Shown: positions 49,530 to 58,512 of the stretch, in pieces
Numbering within the stretch: position 1 is the stretch's first letter
How the letters are laid out: each line of letters begins with the position of its first letter
Source of the DNA: Variovorax paradoxus
GTDB taxonomy: Bacteria; Pseudomonadota; Gammaproteobacteria; Burkholderiales; Burkholderiaceae_C
Assembly (NCBI RefSeq): GCF_018614875.1
Contig: NZ_JAGGNW010000021.1
Span: 1-64,000, forward strand
Direction: 5' to 3'
Length of the DNA: 64,000 nucleotides
Translations under genes and position numbers: made by a program
Notes under the pieces: model-generated
Databases searched by the model: none
What the model was told of the DNA's origin: nothing
What the model saw: the letters and a program-made list of their open reading frames with translations, nothing else

Positions 49530-50222
49530 ATGACCCAGCACATCGGAATCGTCGGATGTTCCGCCGAAGGCGCGGCGCTCTGCTATCAGACCATCTGCGT
49601 GGAGGGGGCCGGACTGCTCGGCCCGCACGCGCATCCTGAAGTGGCCATGCACACGCCATCGCTTGCGGACTACATGGCGCATATCTACCGCAACGACTGG
49701 CGGGCCGTGGGCGAGGTGATGCTTGCTTCGGCGAGCAAGCTCGCGAAGATCGGCGCCGACTTTCTCGTCTGCCCCGACAACACCATTCACCAGGCGCTGC
49801 CATTCATCGAGGCGCGCTCGCCGCTGCCGTGGCTGCATATCGCGGAGTGCGTGGCCGACGAGGCCGCGCAGCGCGGTTTCCGGCGCCTCGCCATCACCGG
49901 CACGCGCTGGCTGGTCGACAGCGAGGTCTATCCCGAGAAGCTTTCGGCCAGGGGGCTCGAATACGCCAGGCCCACGGTCGAGGAACGCGAAGAGATCAAC
50001 CGCATCATCATGGACGAGCTGGTCTGCGGCGTCTTCACGCCCGATGCGGTGTCCGCGTTCCGGCGCGTCATCCAGCGCATGAAGGACGATGAGGGCTGCG
50101 ATGCGGTCGTGCTCGGCTGCACCGAGATTCCGCTGATCATGAACGACGTGAATTCGCCGCTGCCCACGCTCGACTCCACACGGCTGCTGGCGCGTGCGGC
50201 GCTGCGGCGCGCCGTGGCCTGA
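49530..50222 (+). CDS. Aspartate/glutamate racemase family protein
   Basis: This is a 230-residue Asp/Glu racemase-superfamily enzyme. Both catalytic cysteines are present: in LVCPDNTIHQA (about residue 80) and AVVLGCTEIPLIM (about residue 195). The N-terminal IGIVGCSAEGAALCYQTIC is the phosphate/substrate loop. It would interconvert L and D forms of an acidic amino acid, though some members act on other substrates. ATG 49530 is preferred over GTG 49524. It converges with the alpha/beta hydrolase gene (13 bases apart). Confidence 0.83.
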   Translation: MTQHIGIVGCSAEGAALCYQTICVEGAGLLGPHAHPEVAMHTPSLADYMAHIYRNDWRAVGEVMLASASKLAKIGADFLVCPDNTIHQALPFIEARSPLPWLHIAECVADEAAQRGFRRLAITGTRWLVDSEVYPEKLSARGLEYARPTVEEREEINRIIMDELVCGVFTPDAVSAFRRVIQRMKDDEGCDAVVLGCTEIPLIMNDVNSPLPTLDSTRLLARAALRRAVA

Positions 50223-50235
50223 ACCGTTTGCCGAT

Positions 50236-51165
50236 TCAGCCGGCCAGGAACTGCTCGATCAGTTCAGCCACGCGCTGCGGCTGGTCGTGGTGCAGCATGT
50301 GGCCGGCATCGCCCACCCGTTCGATGCGCACCGAAGGCACGGACTCCAGGCGCTCGTGGAATTCGGCGAGCGTGTAGCGGTTCTTCCACCAGCCCTGCAG
50401 GCTGTCGTCCGCGGCCTCGACCATCAGCGTGGGGGCCGAGATGCGCGCATAGAGCGCGAGCGCTTCATCGACCCGGAAGAGGTTCGCGTTGATGATCTTG
50501 TGCGCAGCGTCGCCGAGGATCTGCCAGCGTTCGCTGCCATCGGCCTGCGCCTGCAGCGCGGACCAATGGCTGGCGAGCCAGTCGGCCTTGTCTTGAGACA
50601 GGCGCGGATTGGTCTTCATGAGCCGCCGCGCCACGCCATCCACGGCCGAGTAGCCCGCGAGCGCCATCTCACCGCGGTGCAGTCGCTTGAGTTCGTCGAT
50701 CCATTGTCCGTAGCGCGCGGGCGCTTCCTCGGGCTTGCGCGCCGGCATGCCGAAGCCTTCGAGGTTGACGAGGCGGCGGATGCGCTCGGGCCTGATGCCC
50801 GCGTAGTGCATGGCGACGTTGCCGCCCATGCTGTGGCCGACCAGGTCGACCGGCCGCGCGGCATCGCCTTCGCCCGCGTAGTGGTCGAGCAGCCATTCGA
50901 GATCGGCAAGGTAGTCGGGAAGCCAGTAGTTGTCGACGCCGCCGCCGTCGGTGAGGCCGAATCCGCGCCAGTCGGGCGCGATGATGAAGCGCTCTTCGGC
51001 CAATGCGTCGACCACGAACTGCCAGGAGGCGGCCACGTCCATCCAGCCGTGCAGCAGCACCAGGGGCGGCCGTGCGGCCGAAGGCTCGCCCCAGAGGCGC
51101 ACGTGGTAGCGGAGGTTGCGCACGGGCACGAATTCGCTGCGCGAGGGACGGAGGGCTTGGTACAT
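50236..51165 (-). CDS. Alpha/beta hydrolase
   Basis: This 309-residue alpha/beta hydrolase fold protein has the oxyanion loop LLHGWMDVAASW, nucleophile elbow VGHSMGGNVAM, acid residue region VEAADDSLQGWW and catalytic histidine in VGDAGHMLHHDQP. It may be an esterase or C-C hydrolase; the substrate is unknown. No signal peptide is seen. ATG 51165 begins MYQALRPSRSEFVPVRNL; the upstream extension is not conserved in appearance. It is divergent from the aldo/keto reductase gene. Confidence 0.83.
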   Translation of the reverse strand: MYQALRPSRSEFVPVRNLRYHVRLWGEPSAARPPLVLLHGWMDVAASWQFVVDALAEERFIIAPDWRGFGLTDGGGVDNYWLPDYLADLEWLLDHYAGEGDAARPVDLVGHSMGGNVAMHYAGIRPERIRRLVNLEGFGMPARKPEEAPARYGQWIDELKRLHRGEMALAGYSAVDGVARRLMKTNPRLSQDKADWLASHWSALQAQADGSERWQILGDAAHKIINANLFRVDEALALYARISAPTLMVEAADDSLQGWWKNRYTLAEFHERLESVPSVRIERVGDAGHMLHHDQPQRVAELIEQFLAG

Positions 51166-51280
51166 GGGTGTCGATGATAAGGAGCCCGGCGCCGGGGCGC
51201 AGCCCGGCACAGGACAGCGCCCGCTCGGGTTTTGGCCGCACGGCGAGCGCGTCGTGGAGGAGGGCGGTAGCATCCCGCGC

Positions 51281-52342
51281 ATGAAAAAAATCCAACTCGG
51301 CCAGAGCGACCTGCACGTCACCCCGATCTGCCTGGGCACCATGACCTTCGGCGAACAGGTGGACGAGCCCACGTCCCATGCCATCCTGAGCCGCTCGCTC
51401 GAGCGCGGCGTCGACTTCATCGACACGGCCGAAATGTATTCGGTGCCCACGCGCCAGGAAACCTACAGCGTCACCGAAACCATCATCGGCAACTGGTTCG
51501 CCGCCAACCCCGGTGCGCGGCAGAAGATCACGCTCGCCACCAAGGTGGCCGGCCCGCTGCGCAACACGCCGTGGGTGCGCGAAGGCGTGGGCATGACGGC
51601 GGCCGACATCGTGGCCTCGTGCAACGCCAGCCTGAAGCGGCTGAAGACCGACGTCATCGACCTCTACCAGATCCACTGGCCCGAACGCCACGTGCCGGCC
51701 TTCGGCAATATCTACTACGACCCGGCCAAGGAGGTCTCGCAGACCCCGATCCTCGAGCAGCTCGAAACCTTTGCCGGGCTGGTGAAGGCCGGCAAGGTCC
51801 GCGCGATCGGCCTGTCGAACGAAACGCCTTACGGCGTGCACGAGTTCGTGCGGCTGGCCGAGCAGCACGGGCTGCCGCGCGTGGCCACGGTGCAGAACGT
51901 CTACAACCTCGCGAGCCGCGGCGTCGAGAACGGCCTGGACGAGACGATGCACCGGCTGGGTGTGTCGCTGCTGGCTTATTCGCCGCTGGCCTACGGCCTG
52001 CTCACCGGCAAGTACGACAAGAGCGGCATCACCGGGCCGGACGCGCCCGAGGCCGCGCGCATCACGCGCTACGAGTCGGTGCGCAAGCTGCGCTGGGGCC
52101 GCCCCGATGCGCTGAAGGCCGCGCGCCTGTACAACCAGCTCGCGCGCGACCACGGCCTCACGCCGGTGCAACTCGCGCTGGCGTTCTGCTACACCAAGTG
52201 GCAGGTGGCGAGCACGATCATCGGCGTGACGACATTGGCGCAGCTGGACGAAGACATCGATGCCTACGGCACCACGCTGTCGCCCGAGGTGCTGGCCGAG
52301 ATCGACAAAATCCGGTGGGAGATCCGGGACCCGGCGGCGTGA
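51281..52342 (+). CDS. tas: Aldo/keto reductase, Tas-like
   Basis: This is a 353-residue TIM-barrel NADP(H) oxidoreductase. LGTMTFGEQVDEPTSHAIL, the catalytic Asp/Tyr in FIDTAEMYSVPTRQET, TLATKVAGPLRN and VIDLYQIHWPERHVPAFG closely follow E. coli Tas. The cofactor end has AFCYTKWQVASTIIGVTT. The natural substrate of Tas proteins is unclear. The stop overlaps the start of the ybaK gene (GTGA). Confidence 0.85.
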   Translation: MKKIQLGQSDLHVTPICLGTMTFGEQVDEPTSHAILSRSLERGVDFIDTAEMYSVPTRQETYSVTETIIGNWFAANPGARQKITLATKVAGPLRNTPWVREGVGMTAADIVASCNASLKRLKTDVIDLYQIHWPERHVPAFGNIYYDPAKEVSQTPILEQLETFAGLVKAGKVRAIGLSNETPYGVHEFVRLAEQHGLPRVATVQNVYNLASRGVENGLDETMHRLGVSLLAYSPLAYGLLTGKYDKSGITGPDAPEAARITRYESVRKLRWGRPDALKAARLYNQLARDHGLTPVQLALAFCYTKWQVASTIIGVTTLAQLDEDIDAYGTTLSPEVLAEIDKIRWEIRDPAA

Positions 52343-52830
52343 GCAAAAAGGCCCACGTTTCCGAAACCCCAGCGACGCAGCTGCTGCGCGCGAACAAGAT
52401 CGCCTTCACCGAGCACCCGTACGAGTACCTGGCGCACGGCGGCGCCCAGCACAGCGCCGCCGTGCTGGGCTTCGACCCCTTCACGGTGGTGAAGACGCTG
52501 GTGATGCAGGACCAGGACGCCAGGCCGCTGATCGTGCTGATGCACGGCAACCGCACCGTGTCGACCAAGAACCTGGCGCGGCAGATCGGCGCCAAGTCGG
52601 TCGAGCCCTGCAAGCCCGAGGTCGCACAGCGCCACAGCGGCTACATGGTGGGCGGCACCTCGCCCTTCGGCACCCGGCGCGAGATGCCGGTCTACATCGA
52701 GTCGACGATCCTCGCGCTGCCGCGCATCGTGCTCAACGGCGGGCGGCGCGGCTACCTGATCGGGATCGATCCGCAGGTCTGCGTGAGACTGCTCGGCGCG
52801 AAGCCGGTGCAGTGCGCGCTGGCAGAATAG
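52339..52830 (+). CDS. ybaK: Cys-tRNA(Pro)/Cys-tRNA(Cys) deacylase YbaK
   Basis: This 163-residue YbaK/EbsC protein hydrolyses mischarged Cys-tRNA(Pro). It begins with GTG 52339, overlapping the tas stop by 4 bases. Family marks are TPATQLLRANKIAFTEHPYEY, the catalytic lysine region DPFTVVKTLVMQD, GHSGYMVGGTSPFG-like RHSGYMVGGTSPFG and GRRGYLIGIDP. Confidence 0.9.
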   Translation: MSKKAHVSETPATQLLRANKIAFTEHPYEYLAHGGAQHSAAVLGFDPFTVVKTLVMQDQDARPLIVLMHGNRTVSTKNLARQIGAKSVEPCKPEVAQRHSGYMVGGTSPFGTRREMPVYIESTILALPRIVLNGGRRGYLIGIDPQVCVRLLGAKPVQCALAE

Positions 52831-52888
52831 CCCGCCCGCCGGCACCAGACCGGCAATAAGAACATCCATCGCTTCGTGGAGCGCCGCC

Positions 52889-53524
52889 TTGAGCTTTCAT
52901 CTGCCTTCCCTTCTTGCCATCGTCGCCTCGTACCTGATCGGCTCGCTGTCCTTCGCGGTCATCGTGAGCAAGACGCTCGGCATGGCCGATCCGCGCAGCT
53001 ACGGCAGCGGCAACCCCGGCGCCACCAACGTGCTGCGCTCCGGCAACAAGGGCGCGGCGCTGGCCACGCTGCTGCTCGATGCGCTCAAGGGCTGGCTGCC
53101 GGTGTTCCTGATCCGCCATTTCGGCGCGCAGTGGGGCCTTGGCGAGGGCGTGGCCGCGCTGGCGGGCCTTGCGGCCTTCCTGGGCCATCTCTTCCCGGTG
53201 TTCTTCGGCTTCCAGGGCGGCAAGGGCGTGGCCACGGCGGCGGGCGTGCTGGTGGGCATCGCGCCCTGGCTGGGGCTGGCCACCGGCGCCACCTGGCTGA
53301 TCATCGCGATCTTCTTCCGCTATTCGTCGCTGTCGTCGCTGGTGGCGGCCTTCTTTGCGCCGGCGTATTACCTCCTGGGCGGCAACATTGCGTGGCCGCT
53401 CGACCGCACGGTGCTGATTGCGGTCATCATCATGAGTCTGCTGCTGGTCTGGCGGCACCGCGAAAACATCCGCCGGCTCGCGGCCGGCACGGAGTCGAAA
53501 CTCGGCTCCAAGAAAAAGGCTTGA
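52889..53524 (+). CDS. plsY: Glycerol-3-phosphate acyltransferase PlsY
   Basis: This 211-residue inner-membrane enzyme transfers the acyl group from acyl phosphate to glycerol 3-phosphate, the first step of phospholipid synthesis. It has five hydrophobic segments, the conserved loop SYGSGNPGATNVLRSG and the second FFGFQGGKGVATAAG. A TTG codon at 52889 is the likely start, preceded by GTGGAG; no ATG is available before the first membrane segment. ridA follows 13 bases after. Confidence 0.9.
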   Translation: MSFHLPSLLAIVASYLIGSLSFAVIVSKTLGMADPRSYGSGNPGATNVLRSGNKGAALATLLLDALKGWLPVFLIRHFGAQWGLGEGVAALAGLAAFLGHLFPVFFGFQGGKGVATAAGVLVGIAPWLGLATGATWLIIAIFFRYSSLSSLVAAFFAPAYYLLGGNIAWPLDRTVLIAVIIMSLLLVWRHRENIRRLAAGTESKLGSKKKA

Positions 53525-53537
53525 AGGAAAGAACACC

Positions 53538-53891
53538 ATGGCTTCGATTACCCGCTTCCACGTCGGCCCGCGCCTGTCCGAGACCGCCGTGCACAACGGC
53601 ACCATCTACCTCGCGGGCCAGGTGCCCGACGACACCACGCAGGACATCCGCGGCCAGACCACCCAGGTGCTGGACATGGTCGACCGCCTGCTGGCCGAGG
53701 CCGGCAGCGACAAGTCGCGCATCCTCATGACGCAGATCTTCCTGGCCGACATCACCGACATCACGGCCATGAACGAGGTGTGGGACGCATGGATTCCCGC
53801 CGGCAACACGCCGCCGCGCGCGACGGTGCAGGCCAAGATGGCCAATGCGGCCTACAAGATCGAGATCGTGGTGACCGCAGCCGCGGCCTGA
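53538..53891 (+). CDS. RidA family protein (Rid/YjgF/UK114)
   Basis: This 117-residue protein of the Rid family hydrolyses reactive enamine/imine intermediates in RidA proper. Marks are LYLAGQVP-like IYLAGQVPDD, the helix VLDMVDRLLAEAGSDKSRIL, and the substrate-binding arginine in NTPPRATVQAKMA. It belongs to a Rid subgroup rather than certain RidA, so no symbol is given. Confidence 0.85.
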   Translation: MASITRFHVGPRLSETAVHNGTIYLAGQVPDDTTQDIRGQTTQVLDMVDRLLAEAGSDKSRILMTQIFLADITDITAMNEVWDAWIPAGNTPPRATVQAKMANAAYKIEIVVTAAAA

Positions 53892-53927
53892 GTCAAGAGG
53901 CCGCGGAGCAGGCCATGCCAGTGCACC

Positions 53928-54000
53928 CGTGGAACCGGCTTTGCCGGGCCACCGGGTGCGCCCCCCAGTGGGGGGAGGCGCCGAAGGCGCATCGGGGGGG
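53928..54000. repeat. Intergenic palindromic repeat between ridA-like and protease genes
   Basis: Second copy of the repeat seen at 40905: GGAACCGGCTTTGCCGGGCC (53931-53950) is identical. It is followed by CACCGGGTGCGCC, CCCCAGTGGGG and GGCGCCGAAGGCGC dyads. It lies between two convergent genes and may serve as a terminator for both. Confidence 0.65.
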
Positions 54001-54004
54001 CGTC

Positions 54005-54649
54005 CTAATACCGTTTTTCGAGGACCATCTGGTCCGCGTCGCGGCGCATCGAGAAGCGGTTGATGAAGCTGTTGCCCAGCAGAACAAAGGGCATGGGCTG
54101 CGGCGAGACGATGGCGTCGATGTCGTACACCTCGACATCGCCCACGCGCACCGATTGCAGCCGCAGCTTGTAGCCCGCGGACACGCCGTTGGCGGTGTTC
54201 ATCTGGACGCGCTGTCCCTTGCTGTAGTCCAGGCCGATGCGTTGGGCGTCGTCGGCCGACAATGCGATCGACGTGGCACCCGTGTCGAGCATGAATGTGA
54301 CGGGGCGGCCGTTGATGGCGCCCTGCGTCATGAAGTGGCCGCGGCTGTCGGCCGGCAGCACGATGCGGCTGCCGCCGGCGCCCGAACCGCCCCCGCCGCC
54401 AATGCTGACCGGCGTGTCCATGCGCAGGTTGACGCGCTTGCCCTCGAGCTCGACCACGGCCTGCTCGGCCTGCAGCGACACCAGCTTCACGCCCTGGAAG
54501 CTCTCGCCGACCGCCACGGTCTTGGGTGCAGCGCCGTTCACGATCAGGATCGCGCGGCTGCCGATGGTGCCGGTCAGCATCACGGAGCTGGCCGCATGCG
54601 CCCCGAAAGCGGCAGCCAGCAGCTGCGCCGCGACCACGAGGGATTTCAT
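54005..54649 (-). CDS. Retropepsin-like aspartic protease, exported
   Basis: This 214-residue protein has a signal peptide (MKSLVVAAQLLAAAFGAHAA) and a single retropepsin domain. The active-site motif is FMLDTGATSIALS (Asp about 117) and the second hydrophobic-Gly element is PFVLLGNSFINRF. Such proteins act as dimers in the cell envelope. A Gly-rich linker (SIGGGGGSGAGGS) joins an N-terminal domain of unknown role. It ends 8 bases after yajQ, in the same direction. Confidence 0.83.
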   Translation of the reverse strand: MKSLVVAAQLLAAAFGAHAASSVMLTGTIGSRAILIVNGAAPKTVAVGESFQGVKLVSLQAEQAVVELEGKRVNLRMDTPVSIGGGGGSGAGGSRIVLPADSRGHFMTQGAINGRPVTFMLDTGATSIALSADDAQRIGLDYSKGQRVQMNTANGVSAGYKLRLQSVRVGDVEVYDIDAIVSPQPMPFVLLGNSFINRFSMRRDADQMVLEKRY

Positions 54650-54656
54650 TCGGGGG

Positions 54657-55142
54657 TCAGTCGCGGAAGTTGTTGAACGACAGCGGCATGTCGGGCACGT
54701 CTTTCTTGATCAGTGCCATGGCGGCCTGCAGGTCGTCGCGCTTGGCGCCGGTGATGCGCACCGCGTCGCCTTGGATGGCCGCCTGCACCTTGAGCTTGCT
54801 GTCCTTGACGATGCGGGTGATCTTCTTGGCCTGCTCGCTCTCGATGCCGTTCTTGATCTTGATGACCTGCTTGACCTTGTCGCCGCCGATCTTCTGCACG
54901 TCGCCCTTGTCGAGAAAGCGCACGTCGACGCTGCGCTTGGTGAGCTTGGCGCGAAGGATGTCCTCGACCTGCACCAGCTGGAACTCGGCGTCGCCGATCA
55001 TGGTGATTTCCTTGTCCTTGAGCTCGACGGCGGCGGCCGTGCCCTTGAAATCGAAGCGCGTTGCGATTTCCTTGGCGGTGTTTTCGACCGCATTCTTCAC
55101 TTCGGGCAGATTGGGCTCGCAGACGGTATCGAAAGACGGCAT
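54657..55142 (-). CDS. yajQ: YajQ family nucleotide-binding protein
   Basis: This 161-residue protein starts MPSFDTVCEPNLPEVKNAVE and has the two-domain ferredoxin-like fold of YajQ (TRFDFKGTAAAVELKDKEI; DDLQAAMALIK; final PLSFNNFRD). YajQ proteins bind nucleotides, in some species cyclic di-GMP. GGAGAG before ATG 55142 supports the start. It is divergent from murB with a 43-base gap. Confidence 0.92.
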   Translation of the reverse strand: MPSFDTVCEPNLPEVKNAVENTAKEIATRFDFKGTAAAVELKDKEITMIGDAEFQLVQVEDILRAKLTKRSVDVRFLDKGDVQKIGGDKVKQVIKIKNGIESEQAKKITRIVKDSKLKVQAAIQGDAVRITGAKRDDLQAAMALIKKDVPDMPLSFNNFRD

Positions 55143-55185
55143 GGGCTCTCCTGAATTCACGGGTGCTGGATGCGACAATTCTCCC

Positions 55186-56238
55186 ATGATCGTGGAGAAC
55201 AACGTCCCGCTGCAGCCATACAACAGCTTCGGCATCGTCGCGCGCGCGCAGAACCTGGTGCGCATCGCCAGCGAGGCGGACGTGGCCGAGCTGCGGGCGG
55301 ACCCCCGCTGGCGCGACGCGCCCCGCTTCGTGCTGGGCGGCGGCAGCAACATCGTGCTCACCGGCGACGTCAAGCAACTGGTGCTGAAGGTCGAGATCAA
55401 GGGGCTGCGGCTGGTCGAGGAAACCCCGCGCGCCTGGATCGTGGAGGCCGGTGCGGGCGAAATCTGGCACGACGCGGTGCAATGGATGCTCGAGCGCGGC
55501 TATCCGGGGCTCGAAAACCTGGCGCTCATTCCGGGCACGGTGGGCGGCGCGCCGGTGCAGAACATCGGCGCCTACGGCGTCGAGCTGCAAGACCGTTTCG
55601 ATTCGCTCGATGCCATCGACCTGGACACCGGGCGCGGCTTCACGCTGGACGCCGCGCAATGCGCCTTCGGCTACCGCGACTCGGTGTTCAAGCACGTGCG
55701 CAGCGGGCCGAACGATTTCGGGCTTTCGGGCCGGGCGCTGATCACCCGCGTGCGCTTCCGCCTGCCCAAGCCCTGGAAGGCGGTGGTGGGGTATCTCGAC
55801 CTGGAGCGCAAGATGGAGGAGGCCGGCAACTTCACGCCCAGCGCCACCGACGTGTTCGACTGGGTCTGCGCCATTCGCCGCGCCAAGCTGCCCGACTGGC
55901 GCGTGCTCGGCAATGCCGGCAGTTTCTTCAAGAACCCCACGGTCACGCCTGAGCAGTGCGCCGACATCATCGCGCGCGACCCGAAGATCGTGCACTACCC
56001 GATGGACGACGGCAGCATCAAGCTCGCGGCCGGCTGGCTCATCGACGCCTGCGGCTGGAAGGGCAAGTCGGTCGGCAATGCCGGCGTCTACGAGCGGCAG
56101 GCGCTGGTGCTGGTGAACCGCGGCGGCCTCGAAAACCCGGTCACGGGCGGCGAGGTCATGACCCTGGCCAAGGCCATCCAGACCAGCGTGTACGAGCGCT
56201 TCGGCATCCGGCTGGAGCCGGAGCCGGTGGTCGTCTGA
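55186..56238 (+). CDS. murB: UDP-N-acetylenolpyruvoylglucosamine reductase
   Basis: This 350-residue FAD enzyme catalyses the second committed step of peptidoglycan precursor synthesis. Marks are the FAD-binding segment RFVLGGGSNIVLTGDV, the tripeptide region LALIPGTVGGAPVQNIGAYGVE, the proton-donor serine in LGNAGSFFKNPTV, and GWLIDACGWKGKSVGNAGVY. The length matches the E. coli-type MurB. Its stop shares a base with the next start (TGATG). Confidence 0.94.
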   Translation: MIVENNVPLQPYNSFGIVARAQNLVRIASEADVAELRADPRWRDAPRFVLGGGSNIVLTGDVKQLVLKVEIKGLRLVEETPRAWIVEAGAGEIWHDAVQWMLERGYPGLENLALIPGTVGGAPVQNIGAYGVELQDRFDSLDAIDLDTGRGFTLDAAQCAFGYRDSVFKHVRSGPNDFGLSGRALITRVRFRLPKPWKAVVGYLDLERKMEEAGNFTPSATDVFDWVCAIRRAKLPDWRVLGNAGSFFKNPTVTPEQCADIIARDPKIVHYPMDDGSIKLAAGWLIDACGWKGKSVGNAGVYERQALVLVNRGGLENPVTGGEVMTLAKAIQTSVYERFGIRLEPEPVVV

Positions 56239-57080
56239 TGGATCTCGACTTCCTGCACCTGAACTTCCGGCGGCGCATTGCCGCACTGATCTGGGTCCGC
56301 CGCGCGGTGGTGGGGGGAGCGTTCGTGTCGGTGTTCTTCGCCTTCCGCCAGGGCTGGCTGGTGCTGGCGCCGTTGATTCTTGGCGCGTGGGCCCTGGCGG
56401 CCGCGCTGGGCTTCATGGAGACCAGCCTGCGCCGGCAGTTCATCCGCGAGGCCCGGATACCGCCCTTTCTGGTCGGCAAGCTGCGCGCAGCGCACCCCGG
56501 GCTCAGCCGGCGCGATGCCGAACTGGTGCTGCGCGGGCTGCGCCAGTTCTTCATGGCCCATCTGCGCAGCGGCCGCAAGTTCGTGGCCATGCCGTCCAAG
56601 GTGGTCGACACGGCCTGGCACGAGTTCATCCTGCACACGCAGGGCTACCAGAACTGGTGCAAGGCGGCCTTTGGCGGCATGCTGCATCACAGCCCGGCCG
56701 AGGTGCTGGGCAAGGACCCGAAGCGCAACGACGGCCTGCGCCGCAGCTGGTACTGGGCCTGCAAGGAAGAAAGCATCGATCCGCGCAAGCCGGCACGCCT
56801 GCCGCTGCTGTTTGCGCTCGACGTGAAGTTCGGCGTTCCGGGTGGTTTCGAATACGTGCCCGACTGCAAGGCCGTCGACCGGCACAGCGGCTCCGGCGCC
56901 CATTGCGGCACCGGCTTTGGCGAGTCGTCGTCGTCGGACGGCGGCAGCGCGGGCGATGCCAACGGCTTCGGCGGCAGCGAATCGAGCGGCGGCGGCGATG
57001 GCGGCGGGGGAGGGGACTCCTCGGGCGGCGATGGCGGCGGCGGCTGCGGTGGCGGGTGCGGAGGCGGCGGCGGCGACTGA
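56238..57080 (+). CDS. GRDP-like membrane protein with glycine-rich tail
   Basis: This 280-residue protein has two hydrophobic segments in the first 60 residues and a central domain with VVDTAWHEFILHTQGYQNWC and FGGMLHHSPAE. The latter resembles the (D/V)-x-x-WH-x-x-(I/M)-L-x-T...Y...C...F...HH pattern of the glycine-rich-domain-protein-like (DUF1399) family. The last 65 residues are almost only Gly, Ser and Asp with a few Cys, as in membrane proteins with glycine-rich tails. The function is unknown. Its ATG is fused to the murB stop, so they are cotranscribed. Confidence 0.7.
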   Translation: MDLDFLHLNFRRRIAALIWVRRAVVGGAFVSVFFAFRQGWLVLAPLILGAWALAAALGFMETSLRRQFIREARIPPFLVGKLRAAHPGLSRRDAELVLRGLRQFFMAHLRSGRKFVAMPSKVVDTAWHEFILHTQGYQNWCKAAFGGMLHHSPAEVLGKDPKRNDGLRRSWYWACKEESIDPRKPARLPLLFALDVKFGVPGGFEYVPDCKAVDRHSGSGAHCGTGFGESSSSDGGSAGDANGFGGSESSGGGDGGGGGDSSGGDGGGGCGGGCGGGGGD

Positions 57081-57108
57081 TCGACGACGCGCACAACGCA
57101 CAAATGCA

Positions 57109-57130
57109 AACGGGCCCCTCGGGGCCCGTT
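57109..57130. terminator. Hairpin terminator between convergent genes
   Basis: AACGGGCCCC (57109-57118) and GGGGCCCGTT (57121-57130) form a 10-bp perfect stem with a TC loop, midway between two convergent genes (GRDP-like and argG). The flanking A and T runs are short, so it would work best as part of a GC-strong, weak-U terminator for both sides. Confidence 0.75.
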
Positions 57131-57151
57131 CGTCATTGGAAGCGCGTTCGC

Positions 57152-58492
57152 TTATTTGCGGTCGTCGTCGTTCGAGAGCTTGGGCAGCGAGGCGCCCTGG
57201 CTTGTCGACAGCAGCCCGGTCTTGCTGTAGATCGCGAGCTTTTCGCGGGTGTCGATGATGTCGAGGTTGCGCATGGTCAGCTGGCCGATGCGGTCGAGCG
57301 GCGTGAAGGCGCCTTCGACCTTTTCCATGCTCAGGCGCTCGGGCTTGTAGGTCAGGTTGGCCGACTCGGTGTTGAGCAGCGAGTAGTCGTTGCCGCGGCG
57401 CAGTTCGACTGTCACTTCACCGGTGATGGCGCGTGCCACCCATCGTTGGGCGGTCTCGCGCAGCATGATCGCTTGCGGGTCGAACCAGCGGCCCTGGTAG
57501 AGCAGCCGGCCGAGCTTGCGGCCGTTGTCGCGGTACTGCTCGATGGTGTCTTCGTTGTGGATGCCGGTCACCAGCCGCTCGTAGGCGATGAACAGCAGCG
57601 CCAGACCGGGCGCCTCGTAGATGCCGCGGCTCTTGGCTTCGATGATGCGGTTCTCGATCTGGTCGCTCATGCCCAGGCCGTGGCGCCCGCCGATGCGGTT
57701 GGCTTCCAGGATGAGCTCGACCAGGTCGGGGTATTCCTTGCCGTTGAGGGCGACCGGGCGGCCTTCCTCGAAGCGAACACGGACCTCTTCGCGCTTGACT
57801 TCGACCTCGTCCTTCCAGAAGGCGACGCCCATGATCGGGTTGACGATCTTGATGCCGCTGTTCAGGTGCTCCAGGTCTTTTGCCTCGTGGGTGGCGCCCA
57901 GCATGTTGGAGTCGGTCGAGTAGGCCTTCTCGGCCGACATCTTGTAGCCGAAACCGGCGGCTGTCATGAAGGCCGACATCTCGGCGCGGCCGCCCAGTTC
58001 GTCGATGAAGAGCTGATCGAGCCAGGGCTTGTAGATCTTCAGCGCCGGGTTGGTGAGCAGGCCATAGCGGTAGAAGCGCTCGATGTCGTTGCCCTTGTAG
58101 GTGCTGCCATCGCCCCAGATGTGGACGTCGTCTTCCTTCATCGCACTGACCAGCATCGTGCCGGTGACGGCGCGGCCCAGTGGCGTGGTGTTGAAGTAGG
58201 TGACGCCCGCGGTGGTGACGTGGAAGGCGCCGGCCTGCAGGGCGGCGATGCCTTCGGCGGCCAGCTGGCTGCGGCAGTCGATCAGCCGGGCCAGTTCGGC
58301 GCCGTATTGCATCGCCTTGCGCGGAATCTCGTCGTAGTCGGGCTCGTCGGGCTGGCCGAGGTTGGCGGTGTAGGCGTAGGGAATGGCGCCCTTGTTGCGC
58401 ATCCAGTGCAGCGCCGCGCTGGTGTCCAGGCCGCCCGAAAAGGCAATGCCGACCTTCTGGCCGGCGGGAACGTTTTGGAGAATGGTCGACAT
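57152..58492 (-). CDS. argG: Argininosuccinate synthase
   Basis: This 446-residue enzyme condenses citrulline and aspartate with ATP in arginine synthesis. The ATP pyrophosphatase motif is VGIAFSGGLDTSAAL near the start, then YTANLGQPDEPDYDEIP and WGDGSTYKGNDIERF. The length and the extended C-terminus match the long-type ArgG of E. coli. ATG 58492 starts the family-like MSTILQNV. ppnP lies 20 bases upstream in the same direction. Confidence 0.94.
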   Translation of the reverse strand: MSTILQNVPAGQKVGIAFSGGLDTSAALHWMRNKGAIPYAYTANLGQPDEPDYDEIPRKAMQYGAELARLIDCRSQLAAEGIAALQAGAFHVTTAGVTYFNTTPLGRAVTGTMLVSAMKEDDVHIWGDGSTYKGNDIERFYRYGLLTNPALKIYKPWLDQLFIDELGGRAEMSAFMTAAGFGYKMSAEKAYSTDSNMLGATHEAKDLEHLNSGIKIVNPIMGVAFWKDEVEVKREEVRVRFEEGRPVALNGKEYPDLVELILEANRIGGRHGLGMSDQIENRIIEAKSRGIYEAPGLALLFIAYERLVTGIHNEDTIEQYRDNGRKLGRLLYQGRWFDPQAIMLRETAQRWVARAITGEVTVELRRGNDYSLLNTESANLTYKPERLSMEKVEGAFTPLDRIGQLTMRNLDIIDTREKLAIYSKTGLLSTSQGASLPKLSNDDDRK

Positions 58493-58512
58493 GTGGGTAT
58501 CCGGTTCGCGGT

